Below, piece by piece: positions 5,342-6,187 of a DNA stretch of 6,187 nt; the stretch's first letter is position 1; the number at the start of each line of letters is the position of its first letter. Below the pieces are notes generated by a model. The model worked only from the letters and a program-made list of their open reading frames with translations. It ran no database searches and was not told the origin of the DNA. This DNA comes from Acidobacteriota bacterium (GTDB taxonomy: Bacteria > Acidobacteriota > Blastocatellia > Pyrinomonadales > Pyrinomonadaceae). The position numbers and the translations under genes were made by a program. Location: contig JAKOSS010000786.1 of assembly GCA_029777145.1 (NCBI GenBank), positions 1-6,187 on the forward strand, read 5' to 3'.

Positions 5342-6120
5342 ACGGACTTCCGACAAAGGCAATTATTCTCGCCCGCGGACTCGGGACGCGCATGCGAGCC
5401 GAAGCTTCGGGGACAAGCTTGACCGACGAACAATCGCGTATCGCCTCGGCCGGGATCAAGGCGCTGATTCCGATCTCCGGCGACCGGACGATCCTAGATC
5501 TTTCGATCCGAAACCTGAATGCCGCCGGATTCAGCGAGATCGGCCTCGTCATCGGTGACGAGCACGACGAGATCCGCGAGTTTTGCTCTCGGCGCGGATA
5601 CGACGTTTCATTTGCTGTTCAGAAGGAACCATTGGGAACGGCGGATGCGGTACTCGCGGCGGAACCGTTGGTCTATAGAAACGAACTTTTCCTGATCGTG
5701 AATTCGGATAATTTGTACCCCGTCGAGAGTTTGAAACTGCTTCGCGAAGTGAATCGGCCGGCGATGATCGGATTCGAACGACGAGCACTGATCGAGAATT
5801 CAAACATCCCGATGGAACGGATCGCCAAGTTCGCCACGATCGAGGTTGACGCTGACGGCAATCTCGTACACGTCGTGGAAAAACCTGAAACCGTCGAACC
5901 GGACGCGCTCGTTTCGATGAATGCGTGGCTTTTCGATCGGACGATCTTCGAAGCCTGCCGGAGCATCGGTTTGTCGCCACGCGGTGAGTACGAGCTGACG
6001 TCGGCGGTACAATTTGGGGTTGATCATTTGAACGCTCCAATCGCTGTCGTGCGATCGAGCGAGGGAGTTCTTGATCTTTCGAGCCGCGCGGACATCGGGA
6101 CCGTGAGCGGTAAGCAGTGA
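5338..6120 (+). CDS. NTP-transferase-fold sugar-phosphate nucleotidyltransferase
   Basis: About 260 residues of the NTP_transferase fold (RmlA/GlmU/MurU-like), enzymes that join a sugar-1-phosphate to a nucleotide with release of pyrophosphate. Seen, numbering from CTG 5338: the nucleotide-binding loop ILARGLGTRMR (10-20), a probable active-site Lys41 in GIKALIPI, metal-binding Asp124 in VNSDNLYP, VEKPE (180-184), SMNAW (193-197) and SPRGEYEL (213-220), ending with a DIGTV motif. The start is uncertain. CTG 5338 sits in CTGA, overlapping the upstream stop, with GAGAA 5 nt before it, and gives the normal N-terminus (MNGLPTKAIILA). Canonical alternatives in frame, GTG 5284, ATG 5218 and ATG 5146, all lie inside the SRPBCC gene and add 18 to 64 unlikely residues. 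The variant loop LARGLGTRMR and the SMNxW/SPRGEYE motifs suggest a distinct subfamily. Substrate sugar and nucleotide are not readable. Confidence 0.85.
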   Translation: MNGLPTKAIILARGLGTRMRAEASGTSLTDEQSRIASAGIKALIPISGDRTILDLSIRNLNAAGFSEIGLVIGDEHDEIREFCSRRGYDVSFAVQKEPLGTADAVLAAEPLVYRNELFLIVNSDNLYPVESLKLLREVNRPAMIGFERRALIENSNIPMERIAKFATIEVDADGNLVHVVEKPETVEPDALVSMNAWLFDRTIFEACRSIGLSPRGEYELTSAVQFGVDHLNAPIAVVRSSEGVLDLSSRADIGTVSGKQ

Positions 6121-6146
6121 GCTTTGGACAGTGGTCAGGTTGCTGC

Positions 6147-6185
6147 GAGTGGGAGAGCGGGAGAATGGGGAGTGGGCGATCGGGA
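6147..6185. repeat. 8-bp-period purine-rich tandem repeat
   Basis: Units GAGTGGGA, GAGCGGGA, GAATGGG, GAGTGGGC, GATCGGGA: five copies, one of them a base short, running to the window edge. Same unit type as 811-842. It starts 27 bp after the nucleotidyltransferase stop; no terminator hairpin is visible in the 66 bp between stop and window end. Confidence 0.75.
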
Positions 6186-6187
6186 CA

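Overview
The window reads as bacterial chromosome from an Acidobacteriota-like organism, most plausibly Blastocatellia/Pyrinomonadales. This placement is inferred from two tandem secreted 'VWFA-related' proteins with Thr-Pro linkers (a family typical of Acidobacteriota), moderately high GC coding sequence, and short-period simple repeats between genes. No rRNA or other phylogenetic marker is present, so it stays an inference.

Layout, left to right. (1) 1-487, minus strand: the N-terminal third of a SulP-type anion transporter, cut by the window edge. (2) 488-1104: 617 bp without a credible gene but with much structure. Three tandem-repeat arrays of period 9, 7 and 8 bp lie head to tail (571-842), followed by a run of short perfect hairpins (868-979) and weaker inverted repeats up to 1066. 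(3) 1105-2547, minus strand: a complete phosphomannomutase/phosphoglucomutase. (4) 2548-2705: a divergent promoter region with one good sigma70-like promoter on each strand. (5) 2706-3686 and 3702-4796, plus strand: two paralogous secreted von Willebrand factor A proteins, 15 bp apart and probably co-transcribed, closed by a strong intrinsic terminator at 4817-4844. (6) 4859-5341 and about 5338-6120, plus strand: an SRPBCC (START/Bet v1-like) protein and a sugar-phosphate nucleotidyltransferase, apparently translationally coupled. (7) 6121-6187: another 8-bp-period array of the same type as 811-842.

How the genes fit together: the hexose-phosphate mutase and the nucleotidyltransferase could act in sequence in nucleotide-sugar synthesis (sugar-6-P to sugar-1-P to NDP-sugar). 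They lie on opposite strands in separate units, so this is a biochemical link and not an operon. The two VWA proteins carry signal peptides and intact MIDAS metal sites, which suggests exported metal-dependent adhesion or protein-interaction roles. Their substrate or partner cannot be read from the sequence.

I see no defence system, CRISPR array, phage or IS transposase here. The most unusual material is the repeat-and-hairpin region at 571-979 with its echo at the right edge, and the nucleotidyltransferase start, for which the best-placed codon is a CTG overlapping the upstream stop.
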